From positions 141,425-205,424 of the forward strand of contig NZ_SJSC01000007.1 of the NCBI RefSeq assembly GCF_004352855.1: a DNA stretch of 64,000 nt, written 5' to 3'. Both the position numbers and the translations under genes were made by a program. Source of the DNA: Marinomonas sp. KMM3893 (GTDB lineage Bacteria; Pseudomonadota; Gammaproteobacteria; Pseudomonadales; Marinomonadaceae). Below the pieces are notes generated by a model. It made no database searches. It was not told the origin of the DNA and saw only the letters and a list, made by a program, of their open reading frames with translations. Each line of letters begins with the position of its first letter. The first letter of the stretch is position 1. Of this stretch, positions 9,293 to 19,812 are shown in pieces.

Positions 9293-10060
9293 CTAAAACA
9301 CACTAGATAAGAATGCCTTACAACGCTCAGACTCTGGAGATCCAAACACTTTACTTGGAGCGCCTTGTTCTTCAACGACTCCCTGATGAAGAAACACAAC
9401 ATCGCTGGATACTTCACGAGCAAAGTTCATCTCATGAGTAACAATCAGCATCGTTCTACCTTCGTCAGCCAGTTTACGCATTACACCTAATACTTCACCT
9501 ACTAACTCAGGGTCAAGCGCTGAGGTAGGCTCATCAAACAAGATGACCTGAGGGTCCATCGCTAACGTTCTCGCAATGGCGACACGTTGTTGTTGGCCAC
9601 CAGAAAGTTGGTTTGGGTACATGTCTTTTTTGTCCGCTATCCCTACTTTATCAAGAAGATGTTCAGCGTACGCTTTAACTTCATGCTTTGGACGTTTAAG
9701 AACATGAGCTGGCCCTTCCATAACATTTTGCAAAATAGTCATGTGTGGCCATAGATTAAAGCTTTGAAAAACAAAGCCAATCTGCTGACGCATCTTGGTC
9801 AGCTGCTTCATATTACCGGAAACCAAATCGCTACCATCAGGAACCAAATTCAAAGATTCACCATTAAAGATGATTTCCCCTTTGGTTGGATTTTCTAGCA
9901 TATTAATACAACGTAAAAATGTGCTTTTTCCTGAGCCACTTGATCCAAGAATAGAAATAACATCCCCGTCATAGGCTTTTAAGGAGATACCCTTAAGCAC
10001 CTCTACATTCCCAAACGTTTTATGAATGTCTATTAGCTCTAGAGCCGGGACTTTCGACAT
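9293..10060 (-). CDS. aotP: Basic amino acid ABC transporter ATP-binding protein (HisP/AotP type)
   Basis: Cytoplasmic ATPase that powers the importer. 255 aa from ATG 10060 ([17 protein letters not shown]), chosen because AAGGTA lies just upstream; the frame stays open 21 codons further but without family similarity. Walker [11 protein letters not shown]-loop [10 protein letters not shown], signature LSGGQQQR, Walker [14 protein letters not shown] and H-loop VTHEM are all intact. First gene of the four-gene minus-strand operon. A 20-bp palindrome sits 28 bp upstream of its start. Confidence 0.92.
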   Translation of the reverse strand: MSKVPALELIDIHKTFGNVEVLKGISLKAYDGDVISILGSSGSGKSTFLRCINMLENPTKGEIIFNGESLNLVPDGSDLVSGNMKQLTKMRQQIGFVFQSFNLWPHMTILQNVMEGPAHVLKRPKHEVKAYAEHLLDKVGIADKKDMYPNQLSGGQQQRVAIARTLAMDPQVILFDEPTSALDPELVGEVLGVMRKLADEGRTMLIVTHEMNFAREVSSDVVFLHQGVVEEQGAPSKVFGSPESERCKAFLSSVF

Positions 10061-10087
10061 GTTGATTACCTTTTTATATATCATTTT

Positions 10088-10107
10088 TATTTTCGTGTAC
10101 GAAAATA
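10088..10107. promoter_or_regulatory. Perfect palindrome upstream of the ABC importer operon
   Basis: TATTTTCGTGTACGAAAATA has perfect 8-bp arms (10088-10095 and 10100-10107) and lies 28 bp before the aotP start, between it and the end of the argR-like gene. It is a candidate operator for the importer operon. It does not look like a terminator because no T-run follows. Confidence 0.45.
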
Positions 10108-10195
10108 GAACCTGAGAAAGCACGCCCTGCCGCTATTAGAGCAGGAAAAAGCAGCGCACTCATAGATCAAAATAGCTCGTAAAGCGTATTTTAAA

Positions 10196-11215
10196 TTATT
10201 TTTTCCATAATTGTCTTTTTTTCCTGTCTGTTTGATCAGGTTGAGCCACCTTAATTTGCAGATTTTTCCGTTCTGCTCTGGGTGAGAGCCCAAAAAACCC
10301 CTTATAAGTGGTACTAAAATGTGGCGCCGTCGTGAATCCACACTCCAACCCAACCTCTGTAATCGACTTATCCGTTTGCAATAACATCTGTTTAGCATGC
10401 TGAAGACGCAGTTCCAGATAGTAGCGAGAGGGCACAGAACTCAAGTTCTGCTTAAACAAACGCTCTAAATGACGGCGAGAAACACCAACATGATAAGCAA
10501 TATCATCAGACGACAAAGGTTCGCGGATGTTCGCTTCCATTAATTGAACCGCTTCAACCAATTTCGGCTGGCCAGTTCCTATCCGCGCCTGCAGTGGAAT
10601 CCGCTGCGGGTCGTCGTGAGTACGAATACGTTCACAAACAAACTGTTCTGAGATGGTGCTAGCAAGCGTCATGCCATGCTGTTTACCAATTAGAAACAAC
10701 ATCATATCCATTGCCGCGGTGCCACCACTGCACGTAAAACGATCACGATCCACTTCAAATAAGTGACTCGACACAATCGTATCGGGAAACTCGTCCCGTA
10801 AATTGGCAATATTCCACCAATGTATGGTCGCACGATAGCCATTTAACAGCCCTGCTTTGGCCAATAAATAGCTCCCTGTGCAAAGACCGCCGAGATGAAT
10901 CTGCTTTTGCGCCTGCTTCTTCAACCAATTTTCTAAAGTTTGACTTTCGTTTTGTGTCACTGGCGAGGCACCACACACAAAAATGGCATCAAGATCCTTA
11001 GGTGCATCCATGGTGGAGTAGTCAGTATGCGTTGTTACCCCTGTATTTGAAGAGATTTCACTCTCCCCATGACCAATGGTACAAAAACGATATAGCTCTT
11101 TTCCTGTCACCCAATTCGCCATGTGCAAGGTTTCTATTGCAGATGAAAAACCCAACATTGAATAGTGAGGTAGAAGCAAAAAACCGTATTTTTGAGGTTT
11201 TTTGCTCGCCTGCAT
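10196..11215 (-). CDS. argR: ArgR-like AraC-family regulator with GATase1-like domain
   Basis: Transcription regulator. The N-terminal two thirds is a DJ-1/PfpI-like (GATase1-like) domain: YGFLLLPHYSMLGFSSAIE, LGGLCTGSYLLAKAGLLNGYRATIHWW, and SGGTAAMDMML. The C-terminus has AraC double helix-turn-helix motifs (SSDDIAYHVGVSRRHLERLF; SITEVGLECGFTTAPHFS). About 339 aa from ATG 11215, chosen because GAGAGAAATC precedes it; ATG 11248 would add 11 residues. Position next to an aot-type importer and divergent from NAD-glutamate dehydrogenase matches Pseudomonas aeruginosa ArgR, which activates arginine uptake, the AST pathway and gdhB. Function is inferred from that match. Confidence 0.8.
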   Translation of the reverse strand: MQASKKPQKYGFLLLPHYSMLGFSSAIETLHMANWVTGKELYRFCTIGHGESEISSNTGVTTHTDYSTMDAPKDLDAIFVCGASPVTQNESQTLENWLKKQAQKQIHLGGLCTGSYLLAKAGLLNGYRATIHWWNIANLRDEFPDTIVSSHLFEVDRDRFTCSGGTAAMDMMLFLIGKQHGMTLASTISEQFVCERIRTHDDPQRIPLQARIGTGQPKLVEAVQLMEANIREPLSSDDIAYHVGVSRRHLERLFKQNLSSVPSRYYLELRLQHAKQMLLQTDKSITEVGLECGFTTAPHFSTTYKGFFGLSPRAERKNLQIKVAQPDQTDRKKRQLWKK

Positions 11216-11508
11216 GATTTCTCTCGATGCAAATTCACTCTTGTACAAATTATTATCCTGCGATCAATGAGTAAAAAAGAAGTTTATTTCGTTTAAAATG
11301 GATAACAAAGGGTTTTCCTGTTTGAATCAAGCTCTTTTTAGGAAAAACCTTCAAATAAGAGAACTAAATGTCGCAATTGCGTAATTTCAAGCCTTTCAAA
11401 GGAGACGAGTTTTCATAATAATCGTTTGGCAGTCTTGAAGTAGTACTTTCGTGATCTAACAATGGCAACTAGTTTTATAAAGAACACCACTCATGAGGAT
11501 GAGTTCTA
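11216..11508. promoter_or_regulatory. argR / gdhB divergent promoter region with candidate ArgR half-site
   Basis: The region holds the promoters of both divergent genes. At 11369 TGTCGC is followed by eight bases and then AA (11383-11384), matching the half-site pattern TGTCGC-N8-AA described for Pseudomonas ArgR. A second, clearly matching half-site one turn away was not found, so the site may be degenerate. Confidence 0.45.
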
Positions 11509-14500
11509 ATGACTGATAATAAAAAATGCGAATTGATCGACCGTATTGAAGCTGAGATACGAGACAACTTCAGTAGTAGCGAAGCACAAAATCTTGTTCA
11601 CCTTACCCACCTATACTTCCAGGACTCGCTAACGGAAGACATGGTGAATGAGTCCATTGAAAACCTATATGGCACTATCGTATGCCTATGGGATTTCTTA
11701 CAACAACGCTCAGGTTCACAGCCGAAAGTTCGCGTTTACAACCCTAATTACGAAGAGCATAGCTGGCACTCGACACACACTGTGATCGAGATTCTAACAG
11801 AAGACATGCCATTCCTTGTGTCCTCTTTTAACATGGCACTTGTGCGCTTAGGTCACACTATTCACTTGACCGCTCACCCGGTCGTCCCTGCAGTACGCAA
11901 TAAAAAAGGTGAGCTGCAGTCTATTAACCCTAATGGCCCTCTTGAAACGCACGAAGCATTGATGCGTTTTGAAATTGATCGTCTATCCGACATCAACCTG
12001 TTAGACGAAATCAAAGAAGAGCTTTTGTCTAGTTTAGTCGATGTTAAAAAGGCCGTGAAAGATTGGCCAACGATGAAAAGCAAACTGAGCGAAATTATCG
12101 GCGAGTCCGAAAAAATCGCTCATTTAAAAGACAATGCCGAGCACCAAGAGAATCTTGATTTTCTTCGCTGGATCGCAAACGACCACTTCACCTTCATCGG
12201 CTTTCGCGCCTATGATTTGGTCGCAGAGAAAGACGAAGCGCACCTTAAATTGGTAGACGGCTCTGGTCTTGGTACTTTCCGAGACATCAATGATAAGAAA
12301 GTAAAACGCGACATAGTGCTTAACAATCGTTTGGCAGAGTTGGCGGTTGATAACAGCAATGCGCTTATCTTAACGAAGTCCACTGCTATTTCGACCGTAC
12401 ATCGCCCTGTTCACTTAGATTATCTAGGCGTAAAACGCTTCGACAAAAAAGGCAATGTGATCGGCGAATGGCGTTTCTTTGGTTTGTATTCTTCGGCGAC
12501 TTACGTGGCCCGTTTACAAGACATCCCTTTGTTGCGTAAAAAGCTAAACCACATTGTTGAACAAGCAAATGTGGACCCAAACAGCCACAAAGGCAAAAAC
12601 CTTAAGCACATTCTTAACAGCTACCCGCGCGATGAAATGCTGCAAGCGCCTGTGACTGAGCTTTACGATACAATCGAGAGCATCCTCGCGATTCAAGAAC
12701 GTCGTCAATTACGTGTATTCTTGCGCAAAGACATTTATGGCCGCTTCTTAAACGCCTTGGTGTACGTGCCTCGCGATCGTTACAACACAGAATTGCGTAT
12801 TCATATGCAAGACATTCTGATGAATGCTTGTAACGGCACAAGCTCTGAGTTCAACGTACAGTTCTCTCAACTTGTGTTGGCTCGCGTTAACTTTACGATC
12901 CAAATCGCTGACCCACAAAACAGCCCTTCCATCGACGAAGAAGACATTCAACGTAAGATGCAAGAAGCCATGAGTTCGTGGGAAGACAAACTGCTGTCTG
13001 CTTTGCATAAGAGCAATGGTGAAGAAACCGGCAATACGCTGTTCGCACAATACGCTCACTACCTACCAGCCGCGTACCGTGAAGACTTCTCTCCAAATTC
13101 TGCGGTATTGGACATCGAACGTCTTAACTCATTGGCTGGCGAAGGCGACATCAGTACTCATTTGTATCGTCAGGTTGGTCAAACCAAAAACAACTACTTC
13201 TTCAAAGTGTACGGCTCCGGCACGTCCTTGGTGTTGTCAGATGTATTACCGATTCTTGAGTGCATGGGGTTACGTGTTCTTGAAGCGCGCCCTTATGAGT
13301 TAGACAATCACGAAGAAGACATTAAAAACACTTGGATCGTGGAATTTGCGATTTGCGTGGACGCTGACGTTAACCTTGAGAAGAACGCACAACGTGTGGC
13401 CTTCCAAGACGCGTTTAACCAAGTCTTTAGCCGCCGTATTGAAAATGACCGCTTTAACGCCCTTGTATTAGACGCGTCTTTGACGTGGCGCCAAGTCACT
13501 ATGCTACGTGCATTAACCAAATACTTGATGCAGTTACAAGTGCCTTTCTCTGTTCAATACATGCAACAGACATTGGAGAAGAACGCCAATATCGCACGCT
13601 TGTTGGTGCAATTATTTGAGCAACGCTTTGACCCAAGCTTAACCGCTAAACGCGATGACAAGGTTCAAAAACTGCTTGAGAAAATTGATCTAGAATTGGA
13701 TCAAGTGGCGAATTTGGATGAAGATCGAATCCTCAAACATTACTTGTCTGTTATTCAGGCGATGATTCGTACTAACTTCTACCAACCTGATGTTAACGGC
13801 GAAATCAAAGATTACGTTTCTTTCAAACTAGACCCATCTTTGATCCCTGCAGTACCACTACCTCGCCCTAAATTTGAGATCTTCGTTTACGCACCTTGGG
13901 TTGAAGGTGTTCACATGCGAGGCGGCAAAGTGGCTCGCGGTGGCTTACGCTGGTCAGATCGTATGGAAGATTTCCGTACCGAAGTACTTGGTCTAGTAAA
14001 AGCCCAAATGGTAAAAAATGCGGTCATTGTGCCATCCGGTGCAAAAGGCGGTTTTGTTGCCAAGCAGCTTAAGAAAAATGCGTCTCGTGAAGACGTTCAA
14101 GCAGAAGTTGTTCGTTGCTACACCACCTTTATCAGTGGCTTGTTAGACATCACTGACAACCTGGTTCAAAACGAAGTGGTTGCACCTCTTTCCGTTGAGC
14201 GTTACGACGAAGACGACCCATACTTGGTAGTCGCCGCCGACAAAGGCACAGCGACCTTCTCAGACCTTGCGAACAGCATTTCTGAAAAATACGGTTTCTG
14301 GTTAGGCGACGCCTTCGCTTCTGGTGGTTCTAATGGTTACGACCACAAGAAAATGGGCATCACAGCTCGCGGCGCCTGGGAATCTGTGAAACGTCAGTTC
14401 CAAGAAATTGGCATTGATTGCCAAACAACCGACTTCACCACAGTCGGTGTTGGCGACATGGCCGGCGACGTATTTGGTAACGGTATGCTGCTGTCTGAGC

Positions 14501-16332
14501 ACACTCGCCTGATCGCAGCCTTTAACCATATGCACATCTTCATTGACCCAACACCAGATGTGGCAAGCTCATTTGCAGAGCGTCAGCGTATGTTTAATCT
14601 CCCTCGCTCATCATGGGAAGATTACAACAAAGAATTGATTTCTAAAGGCGGCGGCATCTTTAATCGTTCCGCAAAATCCATTCCAATCAATGCTGACATT
14701 CGTAAAGCCCTCGGCATCGAAGGCAACATGAAGTCCATGGCACCAACGGACTTAATCAATGCCATTTTGAAAGCACCAGTTGATTTGCTTTGGAACGGCG
14801 GTATCGGTACCTACGTTAAAGCTGAAAGCGAAACACACGCAGACGTTGGTGACAGCGGCAACAACGCCTTACGCGTTAACGGTAAAGAACTACGTTGTAA
14901 GATTGTTGGCGAAGGCGGTAACCTTGGACTAACACAGCGTGGTCGTATTGAGTTCGCTCAAAACGGCGGCTTAATCAGCACAGACGCAATCGACAACTCG
15001 GCGGGCGTTGACAGCTCTGACCACGAAGTAAACATTAAGATCCTGCTTAACCGTGTTGTTGAAAATGGCGACATGACTGAGAAGCAACGTAACACTTTGT
15101 TGGCTCAAATGACCGACGAAGTAGGTCGTCTTGTATTGCGCCATAACTTAGGACAAAGTCATGTACTGTCCTTGGCGAACGCACAATCATCCGAACGTTT
15201 GACTGACCACTGGCGCTTGATCTTGTCCTTGGTACGTGAAGGTCGTCTAAACCGTGAAATCGAATTTTTACCAAGCGATGCGCAAATCAAAAAACGCTTG
15301 AACAAAAATCAAGGACTGACTCGTCCTGAGATTTCTGTGTTGCTGGCCTACTCTAAAATCAAGCTTTCTGAGCAATTGGTTGAAGACGGCATTGGTGAAG
15401 ACCCTGATTTAATTACTCAAATTCATCAGTACTTCCCGAAAGAGCTGACCAAACGTTTTGGCGATCAAATGGCGTCACACCCATTGGCTCAAGAAATCAT
15501 TGCTGGCCACGTTACCAACAACCTTGGTAACCGCATGGGCCCAACCTTCAGTACCTATGTACAAGAAGAAACCAGCGCATCGGCTCTGAACCTAGTTCGT
15601 GCTTACATGGCAGCAGAAGACATTTTCGACATTCCTTCTCTTTGGGATTCGATCAACGCTCTGGATTTCCAAGTTTCTAACCAAGTATCGAACAACCTAT
15701 TGATTCGCATTCAAGCCTTGCTAGAACGCGCGACGCTTTGGTTGTTACGTAACACTCGTGAGAGCTTGTCGATTCAACGTTTGAAAGACACTTACAAACC
15801 AGGTGTTGAGATCATTCGCGCTAACATGCAAGCGATCCTAACAGAGCCAAGCCAAGCACACTTAGCCGAAATCAATGCAGAGTTGGCTGAACAAGGCATT
15901 CCAGCAGAAGTGGCAGAGAAATTGTCTGCACTGCATTACTTATTCTACGGACTGGACATCATTCGTGTGGCCAGCAATACCGAGAAAGAAGTATTGGATG
16001 TCGCACAGACTTACTTTGCCCTTGAAATGGATCTAGAGCTTCATTGGCTACGTCACAGCGTGTTCGAATTATCGGCTGACGATATGTGGCAACGCCGAGC
16101 GAAAGCCGGCCTTGGTGACGAAGTAGATAACAGCTTAAGAACCCTCACTCAGGAAGTCATTCAATCCAGCTCTGATATCAAAGAGCTTGAAGAAAGACTG
16201 ACTTTCTGGCGCGAGCAAAATAGCGACAATATCAAGCATTACAGAACCACCTTCGGTGAAATTAAATCTGAAAGTGAATTGACTCTTGCTATGGTAACTG
16301 TGGCTATTCGTGAGTTGAGAAACCTGATATAA
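11509..16332 (+). CDS. gdhB: NAD-specific glutamate dehydrogenase, 180-kDa class
   Basis: Oxidatively deaminates glutamate to 2-oxoglutarate and ammonium with NAD+, draining glutamate made by arginine catabolism. 1607 aa, close to the 1620 of P. aeruginosa GdhB. Long N-terminal ACT-like regulatory segments (about 1-700) precede the catalytic core. VPSGAKGGFVAKQ contains the catalytic Lys (K846), KVARGGLRWSDR precedes it, and DVFGNGML and WNGGIGTYVK mark the NAD domain; a long helical C-terminal region follows. Codon use is of highly expressed type. A 51-bp gap to astC suggests one operon. Confidence 0.95.
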   Translation: MTDNKKCELIDRIEAEIRDNFSSSEAQNLVHLTHLYFQDSLTEDMVNESIENLYGTIVCLWDFLQQRSGSQPKVRVYNPNYEEHSWHSTHTVIEILTEDMPFLVSSFNMALVRLGHTIHLTAHPVVPAVRNKKGELQSINPNGPLETHEALMRFEIDRLSDINLLDEIKEELLSSLVDVKKAVKDWPTMKSKLSEIIGESEKIAHLKDNAEHQENLDFLRWIANDHFTFIGFRAYDLVAEKDEAHLKLVDGSGLGTFRDINDKKVKRDIVLNNRLAELAVDNSNALILTKSTAISTVHRPVHLDYLGVKRFDKKGNVIGEWRFFGLYSSATYVARLQDIPLLRKKLNHIVEQANVDPNSHKGKNLKHILNSYPRDEMLQAPVTELYDTIESILAIQERRQLRVFLRKDIYGRFLNALVYVPRDRYNTELRIHMQDILMNACNGTSSEFNVQFSQLVLARVNFTIQIADPQNSPSIDEEDIQRKMQEAMSSWEDKLLSALHKSNGEETGNTLFAQYAHYLPAAYREDFSPNSAVLDIERLNSLAGEGDISTHLYRQVGQTKNNYFFKVYGSGTSLVLSDVLPILECMGLRVLEARPYELDNHEEDIKNTWIVEFAICVDADVNLEKNAQRVAFQDAFNQVFSRRIENDRFNALVLDASLTWRQVTMLRALTKYLMQLQVPFSVQYMQQTLEKNANIARLLVQLFEQRFDPSLTAKRDDKVQKLLEKIDLELDQVANLDEDRILKHYLSVIQAMIRTNFYQPDVNGEIKDYVSFKLDPSLIPAVPLPRPKFEIFVYAPWVEGVHMRGGKVARGGLRWSDRMEDFRTEVLGLVKAQMVKNAVIVPSGAKGGFVAKQLKKNASREDVQAEVVRCYTTFISGLLDITDNLVQNEVVAPLSVERYDEDDPYLVVAADKGTATFSDLANSISEKYGFWLGDAFASGGSNGYDHKKMGITARGAWESVKRQFQEIGIDCQTTDFTTVGVGDMAGDVFGNGMLLSEHTRLIAAFNHMHIFIDPTPDVASSFAERQRMFNLPRSSWEDYNKELISKGGGIFNRSAKSIPINADIRKALGIEGNMKSMAPTDLINAILKAPVDLLWNGGIGTYVKAESETHADVGDSGNNALRVNGKELRCKIVGEGGNLGLTQRGRIEFAQNGGLISTDAIDNSAGVDSSDHEVNIKILLNRVVENGDMTEKQRNTLLAQMTDEVGRLVLRHNLGQSHVLSLANAQSSERLTDHWRLILSLVREGRLNREIEFLPSDAQIKKRLNKNQGLTRPEISVLLAYSKIKLSEQLVEDGIGEDPDLITQIHQYFPKELTKRFGDQMASHPLAQEIIAGHVTNNLGNRMGPTFSTYVQEETSASALNLVRAYMAAEDIFDIPSLWDSINALDFQVSNQVSNNLLIRIQALLERATLWLLRNTRESLSIQRLKDTYKPGVEIIRANMQAILTEPSQAHLAEINAELAEQGIPAEVAEKLSALHYLFYGLDIIRVASNTEKEVLDVAQTYFALEMDLELHWLRHSVFELSADDMWQRRAKAGLGDEVDNSLRTLTQEVIQSSSDIKELEERLTFWREQNSDNIKHYRTTFGEIKSESELTLAMVTVAIRELRNLI

Positions 16333-17607
<1,275 letters not shown>

Positions 17608-17648
17608 TCCATTTTCGGTCATCGAATGAGATAACGTACTCGCATCAG

Positions 17649-17688
17649 AATCGGGCCTTCACTTTAGTGTCGCGCCCGATTTTTTTTA
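17649..17688 (+). terminator. Terminator after astC
   Basis: AATCGGGC (17649-17656) pairs with GCCCGATT (17674-17681), followed by a run of T. Confidence 0.88.
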
Positions 17689-17689
17689 T

Positions 17690-17931
17690 TGATCAAAAAA
17701 TTTCCTCTCACTCTACATCCTCAATGCGCTTTTTAATCGGCCAATTCTTTGCGTTTAGGAAGTCACGCAGTTTTATTCTTTGTTTACAGCTTCTTGAATA
17801 GGAGTTTGATTGTTCTTCACTCAGTACTAGTTTAAGCTTCAAACAGGTCTAATTAGACAACTTTTTAGTAGATCAATCACTTACCCTATTCAAACTAGGT
17901 TAATCCCATTTAGTCAAAGAGAGAACAAAAC
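17690..17931. other. Leader region of the sbmA-like gene
   Basis: About 240 bp with no gene. It contains a perfect 12-bp palindrome GTCTAATTAGAC at 17847-17858 that could be an operator. Otherwise AT-rich promoter-like sequence with no recognisable RNA. Confidence 0.35.
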
Positions 17932-19215
17932 GTGTTTTTATCCTTCTTCCCAAAACCTAAGTTATTCTTTTTGAGCTTTGCCTTATGGGCGCTTGTTTGT
18001 GTTTTAGGCTGGTATCTTGCGATACAAGATTTAGGCAGCACACTCAGCTTGGCCTCTTTGTTTGGCCTGCATTTTCCTGAAGCCTTAACTCCAGATGCCG
18101 ATGCCGCAGCCAAAGCGGCCTTTGCCAGTGCTCAAGAATTTGCAGTCGATGTCTGGCTATACCAATATATGTTGGTTTGTTATGCCATTTTCATTGGCAC
18201 TTGGGTGGCTTATGGCGGGCAGAAATGGGCTAAATGGTCTGTTATCGGCTCTGGTTTAATCGTCTTTATCACTTGGTTCCAAGTACAAGTCAGTGTGATG
18301 ATTAACGAATGGTATGGCAGCTTTTATGACCTTATCCAAAAAGCACTCAGTGCACCAAACAGCATTACTTTAACGCAATTTTATTCACAATTATCAACCT
18401 TCGCGATCATCGCCCTAGTGGCCATTACTGTGTCTGTATTGAATAACTTTTTTGTCAGTCATTATGTGTTCCGCTGGCGCACAGCGATGAACGATTACTA
18501 CACCTCAAAATGGCAGCAGGTTCGCCAAATTGAAGGGGCGTCACAGCGTATTCAAGAAGACACCATGCGCTTTGCCAATATCGTGGAAAGCCTTGGGGTT
18601 CGTTTTCTAGATTCCATTATGACCTTGCTGGCCTTCTTGCCCGTTCTATGGGGATTGTCTTCATACGTCACCACCTTGCCCTTTATTGGCGAGGTGCCTC
18701 AAGCACTCGTGTTTGTGGCCATTTTATGGGCGATCATAGGCACAACGCTATTGGCGGTCGCAGGGATTCGCTTACCAGGGCTAGAGTTTAAAAACCAACG
18801 TGTTGAAGCGGCTTATCGAAAAGAGTTGGTGTATGGGGAAGACTTTGAAGATCGTGCTGAGCCAGCGAAATTAGTAGAGCTGTTCGCAAATGTTCGCAAA
18901 AACTATTTCCGACTGTACTTTAACTACCTGTATTTCAACGTGGTGCGTTATGGCTACCTACAAGCTGGGGTTTTAGTGCCTTTGATTGCATTAGGGCCTT
19001 CTATTGTGGCGGGGGCATTCACGCTTGGTATCATGCAGCGAATTTCAAACGCGTTTGGTCAGGTCGAAAGTTCTTTCCAATTTTTGGTTAATTCTTGGAC
19101 CACCATAGTAGAACTCTTGTCTATTCATAAACGTCTAAAAGCGTTTGAAGCCGCCATTAATGACCAGCCTCTGCCTGCGGTCGATCAAGAGTTTCTGGCC
19201 AAACAAGACGACTAA
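17932..19215 (+). CDS. sbmA: SbmA/BacA-like peptide antibiotic transporter
   Basis: Inner-membrane protein of the SbmA/BacA family, which imports microcins and proline-rich peptides by proton motive force. 427 aa from a GTG start at 17932 with GAGAG upstream; E. coli SbmA has 406. The N-terminus MFLSFFPKPKLFFLSFALWAL closely recalls SbmA. Several membrane helices (about 12-32, 75-95, 102-122, 155-175, 230-285, 340-375) and the VSHYVFRWRTAMNDYY segment of the TMD are visible. There is no ATPase domain, unlike BclA-type proteins. Monocistronic, with a perfect-stem terminator after it. Confidence 0.85.
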   Translation: MFLSFFPKPKLFFLSFALWALVCVLGWYLAIQDLGSTLSLASLFGLHFPEALTPDADAAAKAAFASAQEFAVDVWLYQYMLVCYAIFIGTWVAYGGQKWAKWSVIGSGLIVFITWFQVQVSVMINEWYGSFYDLIQKALSAPNSITLTQFYSQLSTFAIIALVAITVSVLNNFFVSHYVFRWRTAMNDYYTSKWQQVRQIEGASQRIQEDTMRFANIVESLGVRFLDSIMTLLAFLPVLWGLSSYVTTLPFIGEVPQALVFVAILWAIIGTTLLAVAGIRLPGLEFKNQRVEAAYRKELVYGEDFEDRAEPAKLVELFANVRKNYFRLYFNYLYFNVVRYGYLQAGVLVPLIALGPSIVAGAFTLGIMQRISNAFGQVESSFQFLVNSWTTIVELLSIHKRLKAFEAAINDQPLPAVDQEFLAKQDD

Positions 19216-19279
19216 ACGCGCTGCGTATCTTTGTTGCTCAGTCAGTCTTTGTCCTTAGATAGCCAGTACCGCAAAAGCA

Positions 19280-19316
19280 AAAATGCCTTCAATAGAAACC
19301 ATTGAAGGCATTTTTT
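19280..19316 (+). terminator. Strong terminator after sbmA
   Basis: Fourteen-base perfect arms AAAATGCCTTCAAT (19280-19293) and ATTGAAGGCATTTT (19301-19314) with a 7-base loop, then T-rich sequence. Confidence 0.93.
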
Positions 19317-19359
19317 ATGGTTCTGAAAGCGGCATAGCAAAAGGGAAGTCGAATTGAGT

Positions 19360-19572
19360 TTAGACTCGAATATTCACACTCTGACCCAAATTATCAGTTG
19401 TTGCATGATTACCACTACTAGCAGCAGGGGTAGGATTCACCGAGCTGGCACTTTCTAATAAATCTAACGCTTGTTGCCCTCTGTGGGCAATAACGTCTTT
19501 ATTCAAATTTGCGCTGTATGCTTCTTTTGCGTAAGACATTGAAGCGGCGCCGACGCCACTAATCTCAGACAT
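19360..19572 (-). CDS. Small YjfB-like putative motility protein
   Basis: A 70-aa soluble, Ala/Ser-rich protein. The middle (QQALDLLESAS) and the C-terminal LGQSVNIRV resemble the end of the YjfB family (putative motility proteins, typically ending LGQ-x-IDI). The ATG has GGGAGGGG just upstream, a strong ribosome site. It stands alone between sbmA and glnE; no flagellar gene is nearby. Its promoter lies in the GATCA-rich region 19573-19812. Family assignment is moderate and function unknown. Confidence 0.55.
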   Translation of the reverse strand: MSEISGVGAASMSYAKEAYSANLNKDVIAHRGQQALDLLESASSVNPTPAASSGNHATTDNLGQSVNIRV

Positions 19573-19663
19573 AACTTCCCCTCCCTATCTAACCTTTTAG
19601 GCTTTTACACCAACAAGGTTACTGTTCAAAAATAAAGCTATTTATGAACTATAGCGAGAATCT

Positions 19664-19767
19664 GATCAATTTACGATCAAAAAATAAGGAAATTAGATCA
19701 ATAAACACTCACAAACAAGCAAAAATGATCAATTAACCACCAAAATGATCACTGCAGTACAATGATC
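19664..19767. repeat. Array of six GATCA motifs upstream of the YjfB-like gene
   Basis: GATC occurs at 19664, 19675, 19696, 19727, 19747 and 19764, each followed by A. Read towards the YjfB-like gene, five of the six are TTGATC. The steps are 11, 21, 31, 20 and 17 bp, so most are near whole helical turns. The rest of 19573-19812 is AT-rich without a gene. Confidence 0.5.
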
Positions 19768-19812
19768 AACCAATAGGTTCGCGACCTCTTCGCGGCCTTT
19801 TTTCCTAGCGCT

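Noticed and set aside
19785..19803. Terminator-like hairpin near the glnE end
   Set aside because: The stem is short with mismatches and points away from both neighbouring genes.
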